From Aureimonas sp. Leaf324 (GTDB lineage Bacteria; Pseudomonadota; Alphaproteobacteria; Rhizobiales; Rhizobiaceae): 64,000 bases of DNA. The position numbers and the translations under genes are program-made. The stretch lies in assembly GCF_001423245.1 (NCBI RefSeq), contig NZ_LMOH01000030.1, positions 1-64,000 on the forward strand. The letters run 5' to 3'. The notes beneath the pieces are model-generated. The model was given only the letters and a program-made list of their open reading frames with translations, had not been told where the DNA came from and did no database searches. Below, in pieces: positions 1-9,783 of this stretch. Each line of letters starts with the position of its first letter. Positions within the stretch are counted from its first letter, which is position 1.

Positions 1-52
1 GCCACACCTCCGGTCGGGCTACGCCCTCCCTACGATGCGGCCCGCGCCGTCC

Positions 53-94
53 GTCTCATCCTGATTGACGCCCAGTCTCATCCTGTTTGTCGCC
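53..94. repeat. 22-bp near tandem repeat at the 5' end of the AAA+/M41 gene
   Basis: GTCTCATCCTG occurs at 53-63 and again at 75-85, and the following nine bases match at seven positions. That gives 18 of 20 identical bases with a period of 22. The period is not a multiple of three. The same LIL peptide is therefore encoded in frame 1 by the first copy and in the frame of the downstream gene by the second. The gene may once have started upstream in the other frame. Confidence 0.6.
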
Positions 95-1882
95 GCGCAG
101 AAGGCCGACCGCACCAAGTCGGTCGACGTCGTAGTGCCAAGTCTCCAAAGCCATCGCAGCACCTGCTGGCTCTATGACACGCCCGACGACGTCCCGGCGT
201 TCCTCGCGACCATCGCGGACGGCGTCGCCGCCATTCCCGTGCCCGACAGCCGCCTGCTCCTAGCGATGGCCTCGCGCGTGCGGGCCATCGAGCCGATGGG
301 TGCCCGCGAGATTGAGGACGTTATGTCTGTGCCCTGGCACCTCCTGACGTCCCTCGTGGAGGGCGGGCGCTCGTTCCGTGCCGCGGCCGGGCTGGCCAAG
401 CGCGTCGAGGCGGCGCGCTCGGCTGAGCCGACGGGCCGGGATACCGAGGTTGCACCGGAAAAGAATTCCGATGCGGCGGGCGACACGTACGGAGTTTCCG
501 ACGGGCCGACGCTCGACGAGCTGCCCGGCCTCGGCGAGGCCGCCGAATGGGGACGGACCCTCTCGGTCGACCTCGCGGACTACAGGGCCGGCCGGATCGG
601 TTGGGGCGAGGTCGACCGGGGCGCGCTCCTGCACGGACCGCCGGGGACGGGCAAGACCACGTTCGCAAGGGCGCTCGGACGCACGTGCGGCGTCCCCGTC
701 CACGTCCACAGCCTCGCGCGCTGGCAGGCAGCGGGCTACCTCAACGCCCTGCTGAAGGCCATGCGTACCGCCTTCTCCGAGGCGATCGCGGCCGCTCCGT
801 GCATCCTGTTCGTCGACGAACTCGACTCGTTCGGCGACCGGGCGAACGTCGACGACCACAACGCGCGGTACACGAGGGAGGTCATCAACGCCTTTCTGGA
901 GTGCCTCGACGGCGCCGAGGGACGGCCGGGCGTCGTCGTCGTCGGCGCCACCAACCACCCGCACCTGATCGACCCCGCGATCCGCAGGGCCGGTCGCCTC
1001 GACAGGGAGATCGCCATCCCCATGCCGGACGCGGACGCGCGGGAGCGGATCCTACGCTTCCACCTGCGGGGGGATCTCCCGGGCGCGGACCTCACGGAAG
1101 TCGCGGACGCCATGGACGGGAAGAGCGGCGCCGACCTCGAGATCCTCGTCCGCGGAGCACGGCGGACGGCCCGAACCGCGCGGCGCCCCATGGAGCATGG
1201 CGACCTCGTGCGCGCCCTGCCGCCGGCCGTCCGGCTGACCGACGCGGCCTTCAGGCGGGTGTGCGTGCACGAGGCCGGTCACGTCGTGGTCGGGCAGGCG
1301 CTCGCCGCCGCGTCGGGGTCCGTCCCGGTGCGTGCCGTGGTCCGGCGCGAGCTTCGGGGTCCGAACGGCAACCGGACGGAGTTCACGCTCGAGCGCGGGG
1401 GAGAAGGGACGCTGGCCTCATACCTTCACTTGGTGACGACGATGCTCGGGGGGACGGCTGCCGAGCTCGAAGTGTTCGGCGAGTCGAGCGAGCTCAGCGG
1501 CGGGGCGCCGGATTCGGACCTCGCGAGGGCGACGAGGCTCGTCGCCCACATCGAGTTGGACCTCGGTCTCGGCGGCACGCTGGCCACGACGGGGATGACG
1601 TCCGACTACGAGGTCGCCCGGTGCCTCCGTCAGGACCGGGCGTTCGGGCGCCGCGTCGAGCGGACGCTGGCCGAATGCCTCGACCGTGCTCGTGGATTCG
1701 TCAGGGAACGACGGACCGACCTCGAGGCCGTTGCCGAGCGCCTAGAGATGCACGGTGTGTGGCATGCCGCGACGGGACTGCATTCCCTTCCTGCTGCCCC
1801 GGTCAAGGGGGCGGGGGAAGGCCAGCCGGCCGCTTCGCGTTCCGACAGGAGACGGGGCACGCCTCGCGCGGTTCCGGGCTGA
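65..1882 (+). CDS. FtsH-like AAA+ ATPase with M41-type zinc protease domain, no membrane anchor
   Basis: Predicted 605-residue ATP-dependent protease related to FtsH. The AAA+ module has Walker A GPPGTGKTT (about residues 181-189), Walker B ILFVDE (237-242), a sensor-1 ATN (285-287) and arginine-finger residues in RRAGRLDR (297-304). The M41 part has the zinc motif HEAGH (392-396), the FtsH-type LGGTAAE, and a third ligand, probably D475, in the GGAPDSDLARAT segment. True FtsH has two N-terminal transmembrane helices. Here only a short hydrophobic stretch is present, so the protein is probably cytosolic. The N-terminal 150 residues are an unassigned domain that could select substrates. The start is uncertain: TTG at 65 follows an in-frame stop at 62-64, has no clear ribosome site, and sits inside a 22-bp near-duplication. 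It precedes a reverse transcriptase gene on the same strand. The AAA+/M41 family assignment is firm; the biological role is unknown. Confidence 0.8.
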   Translation: MTPSLILFVAAQKADRTKSVDVVVPSLQSHRSTCWLYDTPDDVPAFLATIADGVAAIPVPDSRLLLAMASRVRAIEPMGAREIEDVMSVPWHLLTSLVEGGRSFRAAAGLAKRVEAARSAEPTGRDTEVAPEKNSDAAGDTYGVSDGPTLDELPGLGEAAEWGRTLSVDLADYRAGRIGWGEVDRGALLHGPPGTGKTTFARALGRTCGVPVHVHSLARWQAAGYLNALLKAMRTAFSEAIAAAPCILFVDELDSFGDRANVDDHNARYTREVINAFLECLDGAEGRPGVVVVGATNHPHLIDPAIRRAGRLDREIAIPMPDADARERILRFHLRGDLPGADLTEVADAMDGKSGADLEILVRGARRTARTARRPMEHGDLVRALPPAVRLTDAAFRRVCVHEAGHVVVGQALAAASGSVPVRAVVRRELRGPNGNRTEFTLERGGEGTLASYLHLVTTMLGGTAAELEVFGESSELSGGAPDSDLARATRLVAHIELDLGLGGTLATTGMTSDYEVARCLRQDRAFGRRVERTLAECLDRARGFVRERRTDLEAVAERLEMHGVWHAATGLHSLPAAPVKGAGEGQPAASRSDRRRGTPRAVPG

Positions 1883-2312
1883 GGGGCGGCCGGGACGGTC
1901 GACGGCCTCGGCTTGCCCGATCCCCGTGCGGCGGCGCGGAACCCGGGAGCCCCGGCTCTTGACGTGCGCGGTCGTGGCCCGTCGGTGGTATCGCCCCAGG
2001 AATCGTGGACAGCGAAGGATTCAATCCTCGGATCGAATCCTTGCAGGGCGATCCATTCGTCACCAAATCCTTGCCATCGCGGGCGCAAGGCCCGCGAGTC
2101 ATGGGTTGACCCTGTCAAGGGCCGGCGACGAGATCAGGTCGATGAACAACGAGATCATCTCCTTGGTTGGTTCGCCGGACTGTTCCGGCAGGACGGCCAG
2201 AAGTCCGATGAGGACGGCACGGCCAGCATACCTCAGCATGTCGAATGACTGGCAGCATGAGAGGCTCCTCCGGGGTCTCGCCTAGAGACGGCAAGGGCGT
2301 CGGGTAGACGGA
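1883..2312 (+). ncRNA. Candidate structured non-coding RNA upstream of the reverse transcriptase
   Basis: This 430-nt spacer holds no convincing gene but a run of inverted repeats. AAGGATTC at 2015-2022 pairs with GAATCCTT at 2035-2042. CGCGGGC at 2078-2084 pairs with GCCCGCG at 2090-2096 over a GCAAG loop. TTGAC at 2106-2110 pairs with GTCAA at 2114-2118. GCCGGA at 2174-2179 pairs with TCCGGC at 2184-2189 over CTGT. GTCTC at 2275-2279 pairs with GAGAC at 2285-2289. A 9-nt direct repeat ACGAGATCA lies at 2128-2136 and 2149-2157. A TTGACG at 1959-1964 could be a -35 element, but no good -10 follows at 17 bp. Some defence reverse transcriptases (DRT2, DRT9 and others) use an adjacent structured RNA as template or cofactor; this spacer fits that arrangement. 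The boundaries and the RNA itself are inferred. Confidence 0.4.
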
Positions 2313-3782
2313 ATGCCATCCCGACCGACGTCCCTTCTCGCTCCGCCCCGGCCCTGGTCGATGCCGCGCGACAGGCTCAAGCGTTACCCGCACTTCGACA
2401 GCCCCCTCAGCCCCGAGGCGGCCACGGCGCTGGCGACCGACCCGGTGGCGGTGGCCCGGCACCCCTTCCGTCCGCTGCTCCTCTTCCAGGACGTGAAGCG
2501 GTACTTCCGGAGGCACGGACAGCCACGCAAGCCGCCGAAGAAGCGGCCGATCCGCTTCGCGGCCCGCGGCGACGCCTACATCTACATGCGCTACCGGGAC
2601 TGGCTGTCGTGCCTCTACGAGGAACGCCTGGGATCGCTGGACCTCGGCGACGCCGTCGCGGCTTACAGGCGGGTGAGGAGCCCGTACCGACGCGGCAACA
2701 AGTGCAACATCGACTTCGCGTACGACGCGATCGGGCACATCCGGCGCCTGCGCGACTGTCACGTGCTGTGCCTCGACATCAAGAGCTTCTTCGAGAGCCT
2801 CGACCATGCCCGGCTGAAGGAGGTCTGGGCGTCGTTGCTTGGGGTCGGAGACCTGCCTCCCGACCACTACCGCGTCTTCCGCAGCCTGACGAACTACGTC
2901 GAGGTCGACCAGCTAGAGGTGTACCGACGGCTGGGCTTCTGGGGATGGAAGGCTGTCCGTAACCGAGGGGACCTCGTCGAGGGCTACCTGGTCGACCGAC
3001 GGCAGATACCGACCCAGCTTTGCGACGCGCGGACGATGCGTGAGGTGGTGTTTGGCGAGGGAGGCAAGCACCCAAAAATCGCGGTCAGGCGGACCGAGAG
3101 CTACGGCATCCCCCAGGGAACCCCGATCTCGGACCTCCTCGCGAACATGTACATGCTGGACTTCGACCGGGACATGAAAACGCTCGCGACGTCGCTCGGC
3201 GGTCACTACAGCCGCTACAGCGACGACATCCTGTTCGTGGTGCCCGCCGACGCGGTGGCACCCTCGGTCCTCGAAAGGACAGTGTCGGACGCGATCAGCC
3301 TCCAGGGCGACGAACTCCGCATCGCCGAGGCCAAGACGTCCGTCCATCGGTTCGCCCCGGACGGCGACACGCTGAGCTGCGTGGCCGTCGGAAGCACCCC
3401 GCCGAACAAGCGGTTCGAGTATCTCGGCTTCCGCTTCGACGGGCGCAACGTGCGCCTTCGCGACTCCACGCTCTCGGTCCTCCGCCAGAAGATCGCCGGA
3501 ACGGTCCGTCAGGAGGCCGTCGCCCAGTCCAGACGGTACCGGTCGCGCACGACCGACGAGATCTGTGACCGCTACGACTACCGGAGGATCTACGAGCGGT
3601 ACGGACGCGTCCGAGACTTCGAGGACGTGACCGACAAATCGGGTTGGACGTTCTGGACGTACGTCAAGCGCATTGAGGAGGTCATGGGGCCGGACGCGCG
3701 CCCGATCCTCCGTCAGTTGCGGAACCAGAAGGCGCAGATCCGCGAGCGCTTCAAGCACTACGTGGAGAAGGACAGGGCGTGA
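2313..3782 (+). CDS. Reverse transcriptase of the DRT/UG defence type
   Basis: The 489-residue protein has a complete reverse-transcriptase core. Motif A is VLCLDIKSFFESLDH (151-165, catalytic D155). Motif B is GIPQGTPIS (265-273). Motif C is RYSDD (301-305), with serine in the usual YxDD position. A YLGF box lies at 370-373. About 130 N-terminal residues and a basic helical tail of about 110 residues flank the core. There is no maturase domain X or HNH endonuclease, which argues against a group II intron. I see no retron-type VTG box. The overall layout resembles stand-alone UG/DRT antiviral enzymes, with DRT2-like the closest by eye. The start at 2313 has a weak site; ATG at 2361 (MPRDRLKRY) is an alternative. 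The gene is flanked by long structured spacers. Reverse transcriptase activity is well supported; the DRT subclass is an inference. Confidence 0.88.
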   Translation: MPSRPTSLLAPPRPWSMPRDRLKRYPHFDSPLSPEAATALATDPVAVARHPFRPLLLFQDVKRYFRRHGQPRKPPKKRPIRFAARGDAYIYMRYRDWLSCLYEERLGSLDLGDAVAAYRRVRSPYRRGNKCNIDFAYDAIGHIRRLRDCHVLCLDIKSFFESLDHARLKEVWASLLGVGDLPPDHYRVFRSLTNYVEVDQLEVYRRLGFWGWKAVRNRGDLVEGYLVDRRQIPTQLCDARTMREVVFGEGGKHPKIAVRRTESYGIPQGTPISDLLANMYMLDFDRDMKTLATSLGGHYSRYSDDILFVVPADAVAPSVLERTVSDAISLQGDELRIAEAKTSVHRFAPDGDTLSCVAVGSTPPNKRFEYLGFRFDGRNVRLRDSTLSVLRQKIAGTVRQEAVAQSRRYRSRTTDEICDRYDYRRIYERYGRVRDFEDVTDKSGWTFWTYVKRIEEVMGPDARPILRQLRNQKAQIRERFKHYVEKDRA

Positions 3783-4187
3783 CGCCGAGGCCGGAAGCGA
3801 GGGGCCGGCATCCGGAACGCACGCCGCTGAAGCGGAAAGGTGGAGCGCCCGCGTCTGCGGGACGGGGGCCGGTTGGAGCGATGGCGGAACTACCCATCGG
3901 GAGCCCAGTCGGCCCAACCGGTTTCGGACGAGAAGGCCCAATCCCTTCCATCGGTTCGCCAAATCCCTTCCATCGGGAAGTGCAACTCCTTTCACGACGA
4001 TCCGAACGCCCCTCCGGAAGCCGCCTTGACGAGGCGTCGGCCGCCGCGGCCTCAAGCTGCGGGGGGCATGGCCACCTCGCACGGCCGGTAGCAACATGGG
4101 TCGAGACAGAAGGGGCGACGGGGTCGATTCTTTCGGTTGAGGCGGTCACCGACCCTTGGCATCGATGTCCCCTACGAAGGGTAGCCG
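3783..4187 (+). other. Structured intergenic spacer after the reverse transcriptase
   Basis: No gene is supported in this 405-nt spacer. It contains a nested stem: CCGGTTGG at 3869-3876 pairs with CCAACCGG at 3914-3921. Inside it CGATGG at 3879-3884 pairs with CCATCG at 3894-3899 over a 9-nt loop. A smaller stem precedes it, CCCGC 3848-3852 with GCGGG 3857-3861. A further stem, GGGTCG 4121-4126 with CGACCC 4150-4155, lies just before the next gene. Two copies of a 15-nt repeat lie at 3940-3954 and 3962-3976. It could be a second RNA, a 3' extension of the reverse transcriptase transcript, or the leader of the next gene. Confidence 0.5.
3940..3976. repeat. Two copies of AATCCCTTCCATCGG, period 22
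   Basis: Exact 15-nt copies at 3940-3954 and 3962-3976. A third copy of the last 14 bases is inside the following gene at 4957-4970. A degenerate copy, CCAAATCCTTGCCATCG, lies at 2064-2080 upstream of the reverse transcriptase and matches 15 of 17 bases of the second copy with its flank. The shorter core CAATCC(C)TT also appears at 5147-5154 and 5165-5173 near the gyrB junction. Confidence 0.75.
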
Positions 4188-5018
4188 ATGAACGACAACC
4201 GACTCTCGGACCTCACCATCGAGTGGGCGAAGCCATCGACCTGGGTCGACGACATCGGAAGATGGGTCGGCCAGCGCTTGAAACCGGGCGGCACGGAGCG
4301 TTTGGCCCGGCGACCCCGGAAGCTGCATGCTTGCGACGATACGGAGTGGTTGTACCAAGTCGGAAAGGCATCCCGAGCCGACCTCGGCGACCTGCTGGAC
4401 GAAATGGCGAACGACCTCGCCGCTGCACGCGCCATCGTCTTCCATGGCACCCGGGTCGACGATCCCGGCTGCTTCTCGAAGGAAGGTCTAAGGGTCAACG
4501 ATCCCGACGCCCTCGAAAGACGGGTTCGCGAACTCCTCCGCGAGGAGCCCGAACTTGCCCGGCGTTACCCGGATCCCGACAGGCTTCTCTCGACGTTCGA
4601 GGACAGGGGCCGGGACGCTGGACGCCTGTTCCTGGCGTTGGACGACCGAAGCCTCCTCGACGGAGGGGGACATTACCTGCTGTACGGCAGCGAATGGCTA
4701 CAGACGTTGTTGGGCTGGGATGCTCACCCCGTGATGCGCCGTCGCGGCCATCCGACGATCGTGCGTGCCGCCCTGCCACTCGATTCGGTCTCGGCCGGAG
4801 TGCGCAACGAACTGGCAGCCAAGCTGCTGTTGGAGTGGGCTCGCCGAACGGCGATCCGGACCGTCGAAGTGCCGAAACTCGATTTCTCGTTCTGCCTCAG
4901 AGGCGACCTACCGCCTTCCGCGATACTGGGACACGAGCATCCGGCCGAAATCGAGGATCCCTTCCATCGGGTCGTCTGGAAAACCGAGAATCGCACATGC
5001 CCGGATTGCAGTCCGTGA
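4188..5018 (+). CDS. Uncharacterised protein with ADP-ribosyltransferase-like motifs
   Basis: I do not recognise this 276-residue protein with certainty. ATG at 4188 has a good ribosome site (GAAGG at 4176-4180). It has no signal peptide or membrane segment, so it should be cytosolic. The most distinctive parts are FHGTR (85-89) followed about ten residues later by KEGL, and HYLLYGSE (162-169), then a GHPTIV strand at 187-192. An early H-G-T, then H-Y, then a late acidic residue recalls the H-Y-E layout of ADP-ribosyltransferase folds. That resemblance is by eye only. The C-terminus carries a CPDC pair (271-274) that could bind metal. It lies about 400 nt after the reverse transcriptase on the same strand and could be an effector or toxin of the cassette, or an unrelated passenger. 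Confidence 0.6.
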   Translation: MNDNRLSDLTIEWAKPSTWVDDIGRWVGQRLKPGGTERLARRPRKLHACDDTEWLYQVGKASRADLGDLLDEMANDLAAARAIVFHGTRVDDPGCFSKEGLRVNDPDALERRVRELLREEPELARRYPDPDRLLSTFEDRGRDAGRLFLALDDRSLLDGGGHYLLYGSEWLQTLLGWDAHPVMRRRGHPTIVRAALPLDSVSAGVRNELAAKLLLEWARRTAIRTVEVPKLDFSFCLRGDLPPSAILGHEHPAEIEDPFHRVVWKTENRTCPDCSP

Positions 5019-5193
5019 GACTTAAGCGACCCGAAGCGGTCGCGGGTCGCGGAAACGATAGGATGCGTAAGGCCGACGCTTTGGCACCGGGTTCTACCGA
5101 CACCAAAGCTGGCTTCCAGTCAGCGTATTCCCGTTAGCGGAAGCCCAATCCGTTACAGACCGAGTTCAATCCCTTCCCGCCACACAGGTCCCG
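5019..5193. other. Right boundary of the accessory region against gyrB
   Basis: This 175-nt spacer lies between the third accessory gene and the gyrB stop codon. It contains two further copies of the CAATCC core motif (5147-5154, 5165-5173). I see no strong hairpin with a T-run that would terminate gyrB transcription leftwards, and no tRNA-like attachment site. It is the probable junction between the accessory region and the core chromosome. Confidence 0.4.
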
Positions 5194-7755
<2,562 letters not shown>

Positions 7756-7806
7756 TCAGCACTTTCGGCGATCCCGGCGCCCTTTCGCCGGCGCCGCGCG
7801 GTTCCC

Positions 7807-9222
7807 ATGTCAGCCGTTCCGATTCACCGGAGCATCGCCCCGATGGCCGCGCTTTCCGACGCCTTTCTCGCGCCCGCCCCGCGCCCCCGGCCACGCCCGC
7901 TCTCGACGCCCGCCTTCATCTGGACGGCGATGCGCAACCCGATCGAGATCTGGGGCGAGCGGGCCTATCGCGAGCGGGTCCTGCGCAACGACTGGCTGCG
8001 CGTGCCCACCGTCATCGTCAACGACCCGGCCGCGATCCGGCACTGCCTCGTCGACAACGCGGCGAACTACGCTATGCAGCCGCTGCGCCAGCGCGTGCTG
8101 CGGCCGATGCTGCGCGACGGGCTTCTCACCGCCGAGGGCGAGCTCTGGCGCCGCACGCGCCGGGCGATGGCACCGGTCTTCACGCCGCGCAATGTCGGCG
8201 GGCTCGCCGCTATCATGGCCACGCGCTCGCAGGCCTTCGCCGATCGGCTGGGGACAAGCGAGACGGATGGCCCACGCGACGTCGCCAGCGAGATGACGCT
8301 TCTCACCTACGACATCCTGCAGGCGACGCTCTTCACCGATGCGATCGCCGGCGAGCCGGCCGAGTTCGCCCGCGCGATGGACGACTTTCTCCACCGCATG
8401 GGCCGCATCGACCCGCTCGACCTTCTCGACGCACCCGCCTTCCTGCCGCGCATCGGCCGCATCCTCGGCCATCGTTCGACGACCTATTTCCGGCGCCTGA
8501 TTACCGAGACGGCCGAGCGCCGCCGCGCCCTGATCTCGGCCGATCCGGCATCCGCGCCGCGCGATCTCCTGACGCTTCTTCTCCAGACCGAGGGCCTGTC
8601 GGCGTCCGAGGTCGAGGACAACATCATCACCTTCATCGGGGCGGGCCACGAGACCACGGCGCGCGCGCTCGGCTGGACGCTCTACCTCCTCGCCAGCGCG
8701 CCCGCCGAGCGCGACAAGGTCGAGCGCGAACTCGACGAGCGGCTGCCGGGCCTACCCGACCCCAGCGACTGGGCCGACGCCCTGCCCCGCACGCGCGCCG
8801 CGCTGGAGGAGGCCATGCGCCTCTACCCGCCCGCCCCTTCGCTCAACCGCATGGCGATCGAGGCCGACACGGTGGCGGGCATCGAGGTGCCCGCCGGCGC
8901 CTCGCTCCTCGTGATGCCTTGGCTCGTCCATCGCCACGAAGCCCTGTGGGAGCGGCCGGGGCACTTTCTTCCCGAGCGCTTCAGCCCGGAGAATCGCGGG
9001 CGGATCGACCGCTTCCAGTACATTCCCTTCGGCGTCGGCCCGCGCGTGTGCATCGGCGCCTCGTTCGCCCTTCAGGAAGGCGTGATCGCGCTCGCCTGCC
9101 TGATGCGCACGCTGCGCTTCGACTATGCCGGCGCCCGGCCGCCCCACCCCGTCCAGAAGATCACCGTGCAGCCGCGCGGCGGCCTGCCGATGCGGGTGAC
9201 GCGTCGCCGGGCGTCGCCCTGA
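7807..9222 (+). CDS. Cytochrome P450
   Basis: A soluble bacterial P450 of up to 471 residues, a haem-thiolate monooxygenase whose substrate cannot be read from sequence. The I-helix motif AGHETTA supplies oxygen-activating residues. The K-helix ExxR is EEAMR, within [15 protein letters not shown]. The haem loop is [17 protein letters not shown] with the axial cysteine at residue 415. No N-terminal membrane anchor is present. The start is uncertain. ATG 7807 lacks a clear ribosome site, while ATG 7843 has CGGAG about ten bases upstream and begins MAALSDAFL. No ferredoxin or reductase gene is adjacent, so electrons must come from partners elsewhere. It is divergent from gyrB. Confidence 0.93.
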   Translation: MSAVPIHRSIAPMAALSDAFLAPAPRPRPRPLSTPAFIWTAMRNPIEIWGERAYRERVLRNDWLRVPTVIVNDPAAIRHCLVDNAANYAMQPLRQRVLRPMLRDGLLTAEGELWRRTRRAMAPVFTPRNVGGLAAIMATRSQAFADRLGTSETDGPRDVASEMTLLTYDILQATLFTDAIAGEPAEFARAMDDFLHRMGRIDPLDLLDAPAFLPRIGRILGHRSTTYFRRLITETAERRRALISADPASAPRDLLTLLLQTEGLSASEVEDNIITFIGAGHETTARALGWTLYLLASAPAERDKVERELDERLPGLPDPSDWADALPRTRAALEEAMRLYPPAPSLNRMAIEADTVAGIEVPAGASLLVMPWLVHRHEALWERPGHFLPERFSPENRGRIDRFQYIPFGVGPRVCIGASFALQEGVIALACLMRTLRFDYAGARPPHPVQKITVQPRGGLPMRVTRRRASP

Positions 9223-9455
9223 CGCGGCCCAATCGAAGATCGCCGTGCGGGTGGACCTTGATTTCGGCGGCGAAAGAGGCCATTGACACGCGATCGTTTG
9301 CCTGCCGACCGCGACGGACGTGGCTTCTCCTTCCGGGGAAGAGCCCCGAGCCTTTCGGCTCCGCCGCCGACGGACGAATGAATGTAGAACCGCCGGGTCA
9401 TCCCGGACATCAACCCACGGGGTTCGCAACCCCGGCCCGTATCGAAAGGATGCCC

Positions 9456-9710
9456 ATGAAGGTCGACGTTCGCGACAACAATGTGGAACAGGCGCTGCGC
9501 GCTCTGAAGAAGAAGCTCCAGCGTGAGGGCGTCTTCCGCGAAATGAAGGAGCGCCGGGCTTACGAGAAGCCGTCCGAGCGTCGCGTTCGCGAGAAGCAGG
9601 ATGCCATCCGCCGCACCCGCAAGGCCGCCCGCAAGCAGGCCCAGCGCGAGGGTCTGCTGCCGGCGCCCAAGAAGGCCGTCCGTCCGGGCGCTCCGTCCCG
9701 CGGGGCGTAA
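9456..9710 (+). CDS. rpsU: Small ribosomal subunit protein bS21
   Basis: An 84-residue bS21, a basic protein of the 30S subunit near the anti-Shine-Dalgarno region. It opens with [20 protein letters not shown], a form typical of alphaproteobacteria, and ends in a lysine/arginine-rich tail. ATG 9456 was preferred over ATG 9450 because GAAAGGA at 9444-9450 is then correctly spaced (5 nt) and family members start here. It is a single-gene unit followed by a strong terminator. Confidence 0.96.
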   Translation: MKVDVRDNNVEQALRALKKKLQREGVFREMKERRAYEKPSERRVREKQDAIRRTRKAARKQAQREGLLPAPKKAVRPGAPSRGA

Positions 9711-9729
9711 AGCCTGGTCGAATGAATGG

Positions 9730-9765
9730 AAAAGGGCGGCGGATCGCAGGATCCGCCGCCCTTTT
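9730..9765 (+). terminator. Intrinsic terminator after rpsU (works in both directions)
   Basis: Arms 9730-9745 and 9750-9765 pair perfectly over a GCAG loop. The paired A-run and T-run at the two ends let it act for rpsU on the plus strand and for the convergent MscS gene on the minus strand. Confidence 0.92.
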
Positions 9766-9783
9766 CGTTTGCGCGTCGGGGCT

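Noticed and set aside
1913-2285. Open frames on the plus strand within the spacer before the reverse transcriptase, considered as a concatemer-type (neo-like) reading frame
   Set aside because: Frames without stops are frequent at this GC content. No repeat-unit junction can be fixed from the sequence, so a templated gene is not claimed.
2115-2867. Long minus-strand open frame across the reverse transcriptase start
   Set aside because: It is a by-product of high GC; its residues show no domain and it overlaps the well-supported reverse transcriptase gene.
2313-3782. Retron or group II intron reverse transcriptase
   Set aside because: No maturase or HNH region, no retron VTG box, and no msr/msd-like inverted repeat pair flanking a short transcript.
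3751-4149. 132-codon minus-strand frame with repeated WKGFGEP/MEGIGPS peptide
   Set aside because: The peptide repeat comes from the DNA repeat; there is no ribosome site and no recognisable domain.
1-5190. Insertion sequence, integrase or attachment site for the accessory region
   Set aside because: No transposase, integrase, terminal inverted repeats or tRNA gene was seen in this part of the window.
9283-9311. rpsU promoter from TTGACA at 9283-9288
   Set aside because: The -35 is perfect but no acceptable -10 lies 16-18 bp downstream.
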